Positions 1-6,646 of a DNA stretch of 13,392 nt are shown here, piece by piece. The stretch spans positions 1 through 13,392 of the forward strand of contig CAMXZR010000043.1 in assembly GCA_947253595.1 (NCBI GenBank). Direction: 5' to 3'. This DNA comes from an uncultured Olsenella sp. GTDB lineage: Bacteria > Actinomycetota > Coriobacteriia > Coriobacteriales > Atopobiaceae. Position 1 is the stretch's first letter; the number at the start of each line of letters is the position of its first letter. Position numbers and translations under genes: made by a program. The notes beneath the pieces were generated by a model. The model was given only the letters and a program-made list of their open reading frames with translations. It had not been told where the DNA came from and did not search any database.

Positions 1-31
1 CCATCTACCTGTATAAATGTAAGCTACCAGC

Positions 32-45
32 GGATTCACGAATCC
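32..45. repeat. Short inverted repeat upstream of the mraZ promoter
   Basis: Arms GGATTC (32-37) and GAATCC (40-45) are perfect reverse complements separated by 2 nt. Such a dyad could be an operator for an unknown regulator. It lies about 130 nt upstream of the best mraZ promoter, and a 6-bp dyad can occur by chance. An AT-rich TATAAAT at 12-18 lies just before it and might be a -10 box, but any -35 element would fall outside the window. No function is assigned. Confidence 0.2.
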
Positions 46-149
46 TCCACAACTACTCCAGGATGATTGTGCGTAGAACGGACGTTCCCACGATATGTGG
101 GGCATGCCGCTCTTCCCAACGCCGTCCAACCCTAAATGTGGTGCCTTTG

Positions 150-179
150 GTGTCCCAAAGTGGGAGAAAGTGTTGCGAA
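150..179 (+). promoter_or_regulatory. Probable MraZ operator: three 10-bp direct repeats
   Basis: Three consecutive 10-bp units start with GTG at exactly 150, 160 and 170 and each ends in AA: GTGTCCCAAA, GTGGGAGAAA, GTGTTGCGAA. A weaker fourth unit may lie at 140-149 (GGTGCCTTTG). Tandem GTG/TGG-containing direct repeats with about 10-bp spacing in front of mraZ are the known kind of binding site for the MraZ ring, which represses its own dcw operon. The last unit overlaps the candidate -35 box at 173-178, so bound MraZ would hinder RNA polymerase. The repeat is read directly; its role follows from family knowledge and position. Confidence 0.7.
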
Positions 180-200
180 AGGGGGCCAATGTCCTATTAT
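173..200 (+). promoter_or_regulatory. Candidate sigma-70-type promoter of the dcw cluster
   Basis: TTGCGA (173-178) and TATTAT (195-200) are separated by 16 nt and resemble -35 and -10 boxes of the housekeeping sigma factor. Transcription would start near 206-208, leaving a leader of about 45 nt before mraZ. The overlap of the -35 box with the 10-bp repeats fits autoregulation by MraZ. No comparably good promoter stands out in the other short gaps, so the cluster may be read largely from here. This is a prediction from sequence only. Confidence 0.5.
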
Positions 201-237
201 TGGTCTCACGTTTTCGAAGGGGACTCCCTGCGAGCAG

Positions 238-250
238 AGAGGGGAGGGGG
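238..250 (+). promoter_or_regulatory. Ribosome binding site setting the mraZ start
   Basis: A strongly purine-rich stretch containing GAGGGGAGG ends just before the ATG at 253. It supports this ATG over the in-frame upstream ATG at 136, which would lie within or before the operator and promoter. Confidence 0.7.
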
Positions 251-252
251 AC

Positions 253-684
253 ATGTACCTGACTGGCAGCTACCAGCACAACCTGGATGCCAAGTCTCGC
301 GTCACGCTCCCCGCCCCGTTCCGCAGGCAGTTCGAGGAGCAGGTCTGCCTCGTCCCCGTCGGAGACGCGATCTACGGATTCACCCCCGAGAGCCACCAGG
401 CTTGGATCGAGAGCTTCTTCCCCAACGGGTTCGACCCGCGCAGCAGGAAGGACGACAAGCTTCGCAGGGCCCTCTCGTCGAAGACCGTGACGGTCGACGT
501 CGACTCCGCAGGACGCGTCGCCCTCGGCAAGATCGGTGCCGGGAGCCTCGAGAAGTGCGGCATCGGACGCGAGGTCGTGATCGTTGGCAACATCGATCAC
601 CTCGAGATCTGGGACGCATCTCGCTTCGGCCAGGAGATGGAGGAGCTCGAAGAGGACCTCGACGCGCTGATGTTCAGCGACTAG
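253..684 (+). CDS. mraZ: Transcriptional regulator MraZ
   Basis: DNA-binding repressor of the dcw operon, 143 residues, the usual family length. It carries two AbrB/SpoVT-like half-domains, each with the family's DxxxR signature: D12-R16 in HNLDAKSRVTLP and D84-R88 in VDSAGRVAL. The C-terminal part has the typical VGNIDHLEIWD stretch (about 111-121), followed by an acidic helix (128-137). MraZ proteins form rings that bind tandem repeats upstream of their own gene, and such repeats are visible at 150-179. The start at 253 is chosen because of the strong ribosome binding site and because MYLTGSYQHNLD matches the usual MraZ N-terminus. The frame is open upstream to 136, but that extension has no MraZ-like sequence. 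As first gene of the cluster it is expected to control the genes downstream. Confidence 0.96.
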   Translation: MYLTGSYQHNLDAKSRVTLPAPFRRQFEEQVCLVPVGDAIYGFTPESHQAWIESFFPNGFDPRSRKDDKLRRALSSKTVTVDVDSAGRVALGKIGAGSLEKCGIGREVVIVGNIDHLEIWDASRFGQEMEELEEDLDALMFSD

Positions 685-697
685 GCCGAGACAGGGG

Positions 698-1663
698 GTG
701 GACCGCTTGACAGGCGAATATCGGCACGTGCCCGTGATGCTCGAGGAGGTCCTCCGCGAGCTGGACCCCAAGCCAGGCGAGGTCGTCTGCGACTGCACCC
801 TGGGGGGTGCCGGCCACTCGGCGGAGATGGCCCGGCTCGTCCAGCCCGACGGACTCTCGCTTGGCATCGACCAGGACGACATGGCCCTCGCTGCGGCGAC
901 CGAGCGCTTCGAGCGCGAGGCGCCTGGGGCGGACCACCACTTCCTCAAGGGGAACTTCGGCCAGCTCGACGAGCTCCTGGTCGAGGCGGAGGTCCCCGGG
1001 GTCGACTGCTTCCTCTTTGACATCGGGGTATCGTCACCCCAGCTCGACATCCCAGAGAGGGGCTTCTCGTACCACGAGGACGCCCCGCTAGACATGCGCA
1101 TGGACCCGGGTAACAACACCCAAACCGCAGCAGAGGTCATAAACCACTACGACGAAGCAGACCTCGCCCGGGTTCTCCGCGTATACGGGGACGAGAAGTT
1201 CGCCGCGCGCATCGCGCGACAGGTCGTCCGTGCGAGGGAGAAGGAGCCCATCCTCACCACCCTCCAGCTCGTTGAGGTGGTCAAGGCCGCGATTCCCGCG
1301 GCGGGGAGGCGCCATGGGGGACATCCGGCGCGCAAGACCTTCCAGGCCCTGCGCATCGAGGTGAACCACGAGCTGGACGTCCTGGACCAGGGCCTGAGGG
1401 CCGCGGCTCGCTGGGCGAACCCCGGTGGCAGGATCTGCGTGATCTCCTACCACTCCCTCGAGGACCGCGTCGTGAAGCACGTCTTCTCGGAGCTCTCGCA
1501 GGGTTGCATATGCCCGCCGGACCTTCCGGTGTGCGTGTGCGGGCACGTGCCGATACTCGAGGTCAGGACCAGGAAGCCCCTCGTCGCGAGCGAGGGGGAG
1601 CTCGAGCGCAACCCGCGGTCGCGGAGCGCGCTCATGCGCGTGGCGGTCAAGCTCGACGCCTAG
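698..1663 (+). CDS. rsmH: 16S rRNA (cytosine(1402)-N4)-methyltransferase RsmH
   Basis: SAM-dependent methyltransferase (formerly MraW) that modifies N4 of C1402 in the decoding centre of 16S rRNA; its gene habitually follows mraZ. The 321 residues match family length. Visible motifs: the SAM-binding DCTLGGAGHS (32-41), FDIGVSSPQLD (107-117), PLDMRMD (130-136), HPARKTFQALRIEVN (209-223) and ISYHSLEDRVVK (249-260). A Cys cluster CICPPDLPVCVCG (Cys270, 272, 279, 281) occurs in many clostridial and actinobacterial homologues and might bind a metal, though this is not shown here. The start is uncertain. GTG at 698 gives MDRLTGEYRHVPVML. An in-frame TTG at 707 has better spacing from the AGGGGGTGG at 693-701 and would remove three residues. 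It begins 13 nt after mraZ ends. Confidence 0.96.
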   Translation: MDRLTGEYRHVPVMLEEVLRELDPKPGEVVCDCTLGGAGHSAEMARLVQPDGLSLGIDQDDMALAAATERFEREAPGADHHFLKGNFGQLDELLVEAEVPGVDCFLFDIGVSSPQLDIPERGFSYHEDAPLDMRMDPGNNTQTAAEVINHYDEADLARVLRVYGDEKFAARIARQVVRAREKEPILTTLQLVEVVKAAIPAAGRRHGGHPARKTFQALRIEVNHELDVLDQGLRAAARWANPGGRICVISYHSLEDRVVKHVFSELSQGCICPPDLPVCVCGHVPILEVRTRKPLVASEGELERNPRSRSALMRVAVKLDA

Positions 1664-1717
1664 CGCCGGACGGCAACACCGGCCTCAGGGCCGCTTGCAT
1701 AGCACCATCGCGGCACG

Positions 1718-1782
1718 ACGCAGCAGCACGTGACACCAACGCAGAACAAACGCAGCTCAGACGCAGCACAGACGCAGAAGCA
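1718..1782 (+). repeat. 11-bp-period direct repeats (ACGCAG units) in the rsmH-ftsL gap
   Basis: ACGCAG occurs at 1739, 1750, 1761 and 1772, exactly 11 bp apart, as units ACGCAGAACAA, ACGCAGCTCAG, ACGCAGCACAG and ACGCAGAAGCA. Another copy lies at 1718, and a degenerate ACGTGA at 1728 keeps the phase roughly. The period is close to one helical turn. The gap has no supported gene. Possible roles are an operator for a DNA-binding protein, a replication-slippage array or an RNA element; the sequence does not decide between them. Confidence 0.6.
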
Positions 1783-1783
1783 T

Positions 1784-1816
1784 GCGGAGGCGGGCCGCGA
1801 GGCCCGCCGACTCCGC
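1784..1816 (+). promoter_or_regulatory. Strong stem-loop with GCGA tetraloop before ftsL
   Basis: GCGGAG (1784-1789) pairs with CTCCGC (1811-1816). Directly inside, GCGGGCC (1790-1796) pairs with GGCCCGC (1801-1807) around the loop GCGA (1797-1800), with a 3-nt bulge CGA at 1808-1810. The 13 pairs are nearly all G-C and the loop fits the stable GNRA class. No U-run follows (the next bases are AGCAGAAAAAGG), so it is not a canonical intrinsic terminator. It ends 20 nt before the ftsL ATG, so it could affect mRNA stability, partial termination or access to the ribosome binding site. Confidence 0.6.
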
Positions 1817-1836
1817 AGCAGAAAAAGGGGTAGGGC

Positions 1837-2337
1837 ATGAGGTACGCAGGGTCCGAGGCAGTGAGCCTCGACGCCAACGAGGGGAGGCGCCGGCTCGAGG
1901 AGCGCCGGCATGCGCCCTTCGAGGTCGTCGAGGGCGGGGGCCTCGACGCCCGCGCACGCCGCGGGGTCTCGAGCCAGTTCGTCATCGGCTTCCGCGCCGC
2001 CCTCTGCCTCATCGCGGCCATCTTCGTCCTGGGAGGCAGCAGGGTCCTCATCCCTACCGCGACCGTCCGCGTCCTCGAGGCCAACTCCGGAATCACCCAG
2101 GGCATCCGCGAGGCAAGGGTGACCAACGAGAACCTTCAGGTCGAGCGCTCGACGCTCTGCCGCTCCTCGCGCATCGACCGCATCGCCACCCAGAACTATG
2201 GCATGGTCTTCGCCACCAGCACCGACACAATCCAGGTGGGCGAGCAGGGCCAGGACGCCTCGCAGCAGGACGGCCAGCCTTCTGCAGATGATGCGCAGCC
2301 ATCGGACGGGGCGGGGTCGGCTGCCTCCGAGTCCTAG
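1837..2337 (+). CDS. ftsL: Cell division protein FtsL
   Basis: Small bitopic divisome protein, 166 residues, that links FtsQ and FtsB to the FtsW-FtsI synthase at the septum. The cytoplasmic N-terminus (1-47) is charged and Arg/Glu-rich. One membrane segment follows (about 48-68). The extracytoplasmic helix (about 75-124) contains EARVTNENLQVERSTL and RIDRIATQNYGMV, the latter typical of the FtsL/DivIC family end motif. An acidic, Gln/Ser/Ala-rich tail (about 133-166) looks disordered and is longer than in many homologues. The ATG at 1837 has a purine-rich ribosome binding site (GGGGTAGGG, 1827-1835). Sequence conservation in this family is low, so the call rests on topology, the end motif and the position between rsmH and ftsI. 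It ends 10 nt before the ftsI start. Confidence 0.87.
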   Translation: MRYAGSEAVSLDANEGRRRLEERRHAPFEVVEGGGLDARARRGVSSQFVIGFRAALCLIAAIFVLGGSRVLIPTATVRVLEANSGITQGIREARVTNENLQVERSTLCRSSRIDRIATQNYGMVFATSTDTIQVGEQGQDASQQDGQPSADDAQPSDGAGSAASES

Positions 2338-2347
2338 ACTCTACGTC

Positions 2348-4123
2348 GTGGACAGACGCAACGAACAGAGCCGCCTCGGGCGGATGGGAGCGAGAGGCGC
2401 CTCGTATGACGTGGCGTCCCGGCGCGGCAGGGGTGACGACTTCGGGCCAGACGACGGCTTCGAGGGCGTCGCCCGCTCCCTCTTCCTGGTCCTCGGCGCC
2501 CTCGTTGTGGTGGTCGTCGCGCGCCTCCTGTGGCTGCAGGTCATCCAGGCACCCAGCCTCGCCGCCTCCGCGGCGGCCCAGCGCACCAACGTGGTGGCGG
2601 TCCACGCCCGCCGCGGCACCATCTACGACCGCGACGGCAACGTCCTCGCCATGAGCCAGGCCTGCAAGACCATCTACTGCAACCCCCAGAAGGTCAACGA
2701 CCCCAACGGCATCGCCCGCATCCTAGCCGAGAAGCTGGGTGGCGAGGCGAGCAGCTACCTCTCGACGCTGAAGGGCGACTCCAGCTTCTCCTACGTGCGC
2801 CGGCAGGTCGACTCCGCCAAGGCGAAGGAGGTCGAGGACGCCCTCGAGACCGCCCGGGCGAACGGCGTCTACTTCCTCGACGACGTCAAGCGCGTCTACC
2901 CCTACGGCGCCGTGGGCAGCCAGGTCCTGGGCATCGTGGGCACGGACGGCGACGGTCTCTCGGGCCTCGAGCTCTACTACGACGACGTGCTCAAGGGCAC
3001 CGACGGCGAGCTCGTCTTCGAGACCGGCTCCAAGGGCACGCCCATAGCCGGCTCGTCCGCGCAGACCTCCACCGCCCGAGACGGCACCGACATCGTCATC
3101 TCGCTGGACATCGACGTGCAGGAGGCGGCCGAGAAGGCCATCGCCAAGGGCACGGAGGACTTCGACGCGGAGTCGGGCTCGGTCATGGTGACGGACCCCA
3201 AGACGGGCCAGATCATCGCCGCCTGCTCCACGCCCCTCTACGACGTGACGGATACCTCCAAGATCGAGGAGGGGGCCACGAGCCTCAAGCCCGTCTCGTC
3301 CTCCTTCGAGCCGGGCTCCATCTTCAAGCTGCTCACGACTGCCATAGGCATAGACAGCGGCCTCATGGGCACCGAGACCACCTACGACGTCCCCGCCTAC
3401 CTCAAGGTGGGAGACGACTACGTGAGCGACGACGACGGCCGCGACTACGGCATGGACATGAGCGTCAGGGAGATTCTGCGCCGCTCCTCCAACGCCGGTG
3501 CCGCGCTCCTCGCCCAGGACGTGATAGGGGCGGAGCGCTTCTCCCAGGGCGTCGCGCGCTTCGGCATCGGCAGTTATACGGGCATCGACTTTCCGGGCGA
3601 GGTCCCCGGGCTGGTCAAGACCCTCGACCAGTACGACGGCGCGAGCCTGGGGAGCATGTCCTTCGGCCAGTCGCTCGCCGTCCCCCTGGTCCAGATGGTC
3701 AAGGCCGTGGGCGCGCTCGCGGACGGAGGCACCCTCCGCGCCCCGCACTTCCTCGTGAGCAAGGGCGGCCAGGCTGCGGAGTGGGGCCCGGCGGGTCAGG
3801 CGGTCTCGGCCGAGACGGCCTCTGCGGTGACCGACATGATGCGCACCGTGGTCCAGGAGGGGACGGCCGTCCACGCCCAGGTCGAGGGCTACGACGTCGC
3901 GGGCAAGACGGGCACCGGCGAGCAGGCGGGCGAGACGGGCGGCTACATCGACTACAGCTACGTGAGCTCGCTCATCGGCTTCGCTCCCGCGTCGGACGCG
4001 AAGGTCCTGGTGTACGTGGGTCTCAACGGAACTCCATATCTGGCCTCCGCCTCGGCGGCGCCGCTGTTCTCTACTATCATGGGTGAGGCGCTTTCGGACC
4101 TGGGCGTCGCACCCACCAACTAG
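2348..4123 (+). CDS. ftsI: Septal peptidoglycan transpeptidase FtsI (class B penicillin-binding protein)
   Basis: D,D-transpeptidase that cross-links new septal peptidoglycan together with FtsW. With the GTG start at 2348 it has 591 residues, normal for FtsI. A basic cytoplasmic tail (1-43) precedes one membrane anchor (about 44-65). The class B dimerisation domain includes HARRGTIYDRDGNVLA (86-101). The penicillin-binding domain has all three active-site motifs: S324-I-F-K327 in EPGSIFK, S380-S-N382, and K520-T-G522 in VAGKTGTGEQ. No C-terminal PASTA repeats are seen. The start is not certain. The frame is open upstream within ftsL. GTG 2348 lies 10 nt after the ftsL stop, fitting translational coupling, but lacks a clear ribosome binding site. 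ATG 2384 would shorten the tail by 12 residues. murE, the usual next gene, is missing. Confidence 0.95.
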   Translation: MDRRNEQSRLGRMGARGASYDVASRRGRGDDFGPDDGFEGVARSLFLVLGALVVVVVARLLWLQVIQAPSLAASAAAQRTNVVAVHARRGTIYDRDGNVLAMSQACKTIYCNPQKVNDPNGIARILAEKLGGEASSYLSTLKGDSSFSYVRRQVDSAKAKEVEDALETARANGVYFLDDVKRVYPYGAVGSQVLGIVGTDGDGLSGLELYYDDVLKGTDGELVFETGSKGTPIAGSSAQTSTARDGTDIVISLDIDVQEAAEKAIAKGTEDFDAESGSVMVTDPKTGQIIAACSTPLYDVTDTSKIEEGATSLKPVSSSFEPGSIFKLLTTAIGIDSGLMGTETTYDVPAYLKVGDDYVSDDDGRDYGMDMSVREILRRSSNAGAALLAQDVIGAERFSQGVARFGIGSYTGIDFPGEVPGLVKTLDQYDGASLGSMSFGQSLAVPLVQMVKAVGALADGGTLRAPHFLVSKGGQAAEWGPAGQAVSAETASAVTDMMRTVVQEGTAVHAQVEGYDVAGKTGTGEQAGETGGYIDYSYVSSLIGFAPASDAKVLVYVGLNGTPYLASASAAPLFSTIMGEALSDLGVAPTN

Positions 4124-4141
4124 GTGGCACATCTGCCCTAT

Positions 4142-4148
4142 GGAGGAG
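4142..4148 (+). promoter_or_regulatory. Ribosome binding site of murF
   Basis: GGAGGAG sits 6 nt before the ATG at 4155, an almost ideal site. The 31-nt ftsI-murF gap holds nothing else visible. Confidence 0.7.
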
Positions 4149-4154
4149 TGACGC

Positions 4155-5603
4155 ATGCTCGAACTTCAGGTTGACGACGTCGTCCGCGCGACGGGTGCCG
4201 CGGCGCTCGTGCAGGTGGGGTCGAATCGCGTGACCGATGTCCAGACCGACTCGCGCCGCCTTGGCGAGGGCTCGCTTTTCGTCTGCTTCCCCGGCGAGCG
4301 CGTCGACGGCAACGACTTCGCTCCCGCCGCCGTCGAGGCTGGCGCGGCCTGCGTGGTCATGACCCACGAGCCGGACGCCGCGACCCTGGCGCTCGCGGGC
4401 GGGCGTGGCTGTGCGCTCCTGCGCGCCGAGGCGGACGACGGCGAGGAGTTCCTCCTGCGCCTCGCCGGCCTCTGGAGGTCGCGCAATCCCCAGTGGGTCG
4501 TGGTGGGCGTGACGGGTTCGGTGGGCAAGACCACCACCAAGGACATGCTCGCCGCGGCGCTCTCTACCCGCTGGCAGGTTCACGCCACGATGGGCAACTT
4601 CAACAACCTCATCGGCCTCCCGCTCACGCTTCTCTCCGCCTCGCCCGACGACGAGGTCGTCGTGGCCGAGATGGGCATGAACCACAAGGGCGAGCTCTCG
4701 CGCCTCACGCGCTGCGCCAGGCCCGACCTCGCCATCATCACCAACGTTGGTACGAGCCACATCGGCATGCTTGGCTCGCGCGAGAACATCGCCCGGGCCA
4801 AGGCAGAGATCCTGGAGGGCATGCGCCCCACCGCCGGGGCCGGCCCTGCACCCGCCTCCTGCCTCTTCCTCTGCGGCGACAACGACTTCGCCCCGCTCAT
4901 CGAGGGCGAGTACGCCCGCCCCGCCGGCGTCGAGGTTGCCTACGTGGGGTCCGGCGAGGGCTGCGTGGCGCGTGCCTTGCGGGTAGAGCTCGACGACGAG
5001 GGCCGCGCGTCCCTCTCGCTTGCCTTCCGGGACGGATGGGAGAGGGACGTCACCCTGGGCATCCCGGGCCGTCACGTGGTGTGGGACTTCCTCCTTGCCA
5101 TGGCCGTGGCCGACCGCCTGGGGGCGGACCGCGCCAAGGCCGCCGAGGCCATCGCGACGATGCCCCAGACCCACATGCGCCTCGAGGTCGTCACCGCGCC
5201 GGGCAGGCCCCGCGTGATCGACGACTCCTACAATGCCAGCCCAAGCTCCATCGCCGCCGCCCTGGACGTGCTCCTCTCCATGAGGCACGAGGGCAGGCGG
5301 GTAGCCGTGCTGGGCGAGGTGGGCGAGCTGGGCACGGAGTCCGCGCGCCTGCACGGCTACGTCGGTGCCTACGCAGCCGCCAAGGACCCCGACCTCCTCG
5401 TCCTCGTGGGGGGCGAGGCGGCGTCCCAGATGGCCGATGCGGCGCTCACCATGGGCTTTTCCGAGGACCGCCTGGAGCTGGTCCCCACGGCGGAGGAGGC
5501 CGTCCGCGCCATCGGCCCCATTCTGGGGGAGGGTGACCTGGTCCTCGCGAAGGGGTCCCGCTCCGTCGGCCTGGACCGCTTCGTCAAGGGGGTGCTTGCC
5601 TGA
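4155..5603 (+). CDS. murF: UDP-N-acetylmuramoyl-tripeptide--D-alanyl-D-alanine ligase MurF
   Basis: Cytoplasmic ATP-dependent ligase that adds D-Ala-D-Ala to UDP-MurNAc-tripeptide, completing the pentapeptide. 482 residues, slightly above the usual 450-460. The N-terminal UDP-binding domain includes TDSRRLGEGSLFVCFPGERVDG (start about 31). The Mur ligase ATP-binding loop is GVTGSVGKTTTKD (118-130). NFNNLIGLPLTLL (148-160), EMGMNHKGEL (172-181) and TNVGTSHIG (196-204) are MurF-specific landmarks. The C-terminal domain has DDSYNASP (356-363) and ends with AKGSRSVGLDRFVKGV. The usual GRHNVxN stretch reads GRHVVWDF (305-312), so the family Asn residues are replaced. The stop codon overlaps the mraY start by one base, indicating coupled translation. 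Confidence 0.97.
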   Translation: MLELQVDDVVRATGAAALVQVGSNRVTDVQTDSRRLGEGSLFVCFPGERVDGNDFAPAAVEAGAACVVMTHEPDAATLALAGGRGCALLRAEADDGEEFLLRLAGLWRSRNPQWVVVGVTGSVGKTTTKDMLAAALSTRWQVHATMGNFNNLIGLPLTLLSASPDDEVVVAEMGMNHKGELSRLTRCARPDLAIITNVGTSHIGMLGSRENIARAKAEILEGMRPTAGAGPAPASCLFLCGDNDFAPLIEGEYARPAGVEVAYVGSGEGCVARALRVELDDEGRASLSLAFRDGWERDVTLGIPGRHVVWDFLLAMAVADRLGADRAKAAEAIATMPQTHMRLEVVTAPGRPRVIDDSYNASPSSIAAALDVLLSMRHEGRRVAVLGEVGELGTESARLHGYVGAYAAAKDPDLLVLVGGEAASQMADAALTMGFSEDRLELVPTAEEAVRAIGPILGEGDLVLAKGSRSVGLDRFVKGVLA

Positions 5604-6637
5604 TGTTCGGCAACCCGAGCTATCCCACCTACCAGGTCTTTCTCTCTGTGGGCATCGCTGCGCTGGTGACGGGCCTGCTCCTTCCGCCCTTCATCCGGCT
5701 CATGCGTCACGAGGGTGTGGGCCAGCAGGTGAGGGCCGACGGACCCCAGCGCCATCTCCAGAAGCAGGGCACGCCCACCATGGGCGGTGCCATCATCCTG
5801 GTGGGGACGGTGCTCACCTGCGTGTTGCAGGCAAGTTGGACCATCGACCTGATCATGGCCGTGGTGGCAACCCTTGCCGCCGCCGCCATCGGCCTCCTCG
5901 ACGACATCGAGAGCGTGGCGCACGGCCGCTCCCTGGGGCTCACGCCGCCCCAGAAGATGCTGGGCCTGGGCATCATCTCGGTCGTCTTCTGCCTGGTGGG
6001 GGTCAACCTGGGCGGCGTGGCCCCCTGGGTCGAGTTCCCCGGCGGCGGCTCGGTCAACCTGGGCGTCCTCACCACCGCGGTCCCCCTGGGGTCGGGCGGC
6101 TACTTCCAGATCCCCTGGCTCTACGTGCTCTTCGTCTTCCTGCTCTTCGCGGGGCTCTCCAACGCGGTCAACCTCACCGACGGCCTGGACGGCCTGGCGG
6201 GCGGCTGCATCGCCGTGGTCATGCTGGCCATGGCCATGGTCGCCTTCCGCTACGACGAGATAAACCTCTCGGTCTTCGCCGGCTCCATCGCCGGGGCCTG
6301 CATCGGCTTCCTCTGGCACAACTGCCACCCCGCCTCGATCTTCATGGGCGACACCGGCTCGCTTGCGCTGGGGGCGGCGCTCGCGGCACTGGCCGTGCTG
6401 ACAAAGACCGAGGTTACCTCCCTGGTCATGGGCGGTCTCTTCGTCATCGAGGCGCTCTCGGTCATCGGGCAGGTGCTGAGCTTCCGCTTCCTGCACCGCC
6501 GGATCCTCCTCATGGCACCGATCCACCATCACTTCGAGAAGAAGGGCTGGGCGGAGGACACCGTGGTCATCCGCTTCTGGATCGTCTCGGCCGCCTTCGC
6601 GGCGCTCGGGTTCGCGCTCTACTTCCAGCTGGGCTAG
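5603..6637 (+). CDS. mraY: Phospho-N-acetylmuramoyl-pentapeptide-transferase MraY
   Basis: Polytopic membrane enzyme that transfers phospho-MurNAc-pentapeptide to undecaprenyl phosphate, forming lipid I. The 344 residues and about ten hydrophobic segments fit the family. Catalytic and signature motifs are intact: HLQKQGTPTMGG (51-62), LLDD (98-101) with the Asp pair, NAVNLTDGLDGLAGG (187-201), FMGDTGSLALG (247-257) and the triple-His loop PIHHHFEKKGW (306-316). The ATG overlaps the murF TGA by one base (TGATG) and is preceded by AAGGGGGTG, so translation is probably coupled. It sits at the point where the pathway moves from cytoplasm to membrane. No odd feature is seen. Confidence 0.97.
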   Translation: MFGNPSYPTYQVFLSVGIAALVTGLLLPPFIRLMRHEGVGQQVRADGPQRHLQKQGTPTMGGAIILVGTVLTCVLQASWTIDLIMAVVATLAAAAIGLLDDIESVAHGRSLGLTPPQKMLGLGIISVVFCLVGVNLGGVAPWVEFPGGGSVNLGVLTTAVPLGSGGYFQIPWLYVLFVFLLFAGLSNAVNLTDGLDGLAGGCIAVVMLAMAMVAFRYDEINLSVFAGSIAGACIGFLWHNCHPASIFMGDTGSLALGAALAALAVLTKTEVTSLVMGGLFVIEALSVIGQVLSFRFLHRRILLMAPIHHHFEKKGWAEDTVVIRFWIVSAAFAALGFALYFQLG

Positions 6638-6646
6638 GAGGCTCGC

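Noticed and set aside
136..252. 39-residue N-terminal extension of MraZ
   Set aside because: It would include the operator and promoter region and has no MraZ similarity; the ATG at 253 has a strong ribosome binding site and gives the normal N-terminus.
63..710. Upstream + strand frame overlapping mraZ (starts MIVRRTDVPTICGACR)
   Set aside because: It covers mraZ in another frame, becomes Arg-rich nonsense-like over the mraZ part, and would start upstream of the likely transcription start.
1718..1782. CRISPR array
   Set aside because: Repeat units are only about 6 conserved bases with 5-nt intervals, far too short for CRISPR repeats and spacers.
1784..1830. Intrinsic terminator after rsmH
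   Set aside because: The hairpin is strong but followed by A-rich, not T-rich, sequence; read on the - strand the T-run precedes the stem, so it does not work there either.
2198..2347. 50-residue N-terminal extension of FtsI inside ftsL
   Set aside because: It overlaps FtsL coding sequence in another frame, is not conserved-looking, and GTG 2348 just after the ftsL stop gives a normal-length FtsI.
2723..4156. Long open frame (477 codons) on the - strand opposite ftsI
   Set aside because: High-GC genes create long antisense frames. The predicted protein is Arg/His/Val/Asp-rich with no recognisable domain, and the + strand encodes FtsI with all catalytic motifs.
4077..5354. Long open frame (425 codons) on the - strand opposite murF
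   Set aside because: Shadow of murF: biased composition, no domain, no ribosome binding site logic, and it overlaps a fully motif-supported gene.
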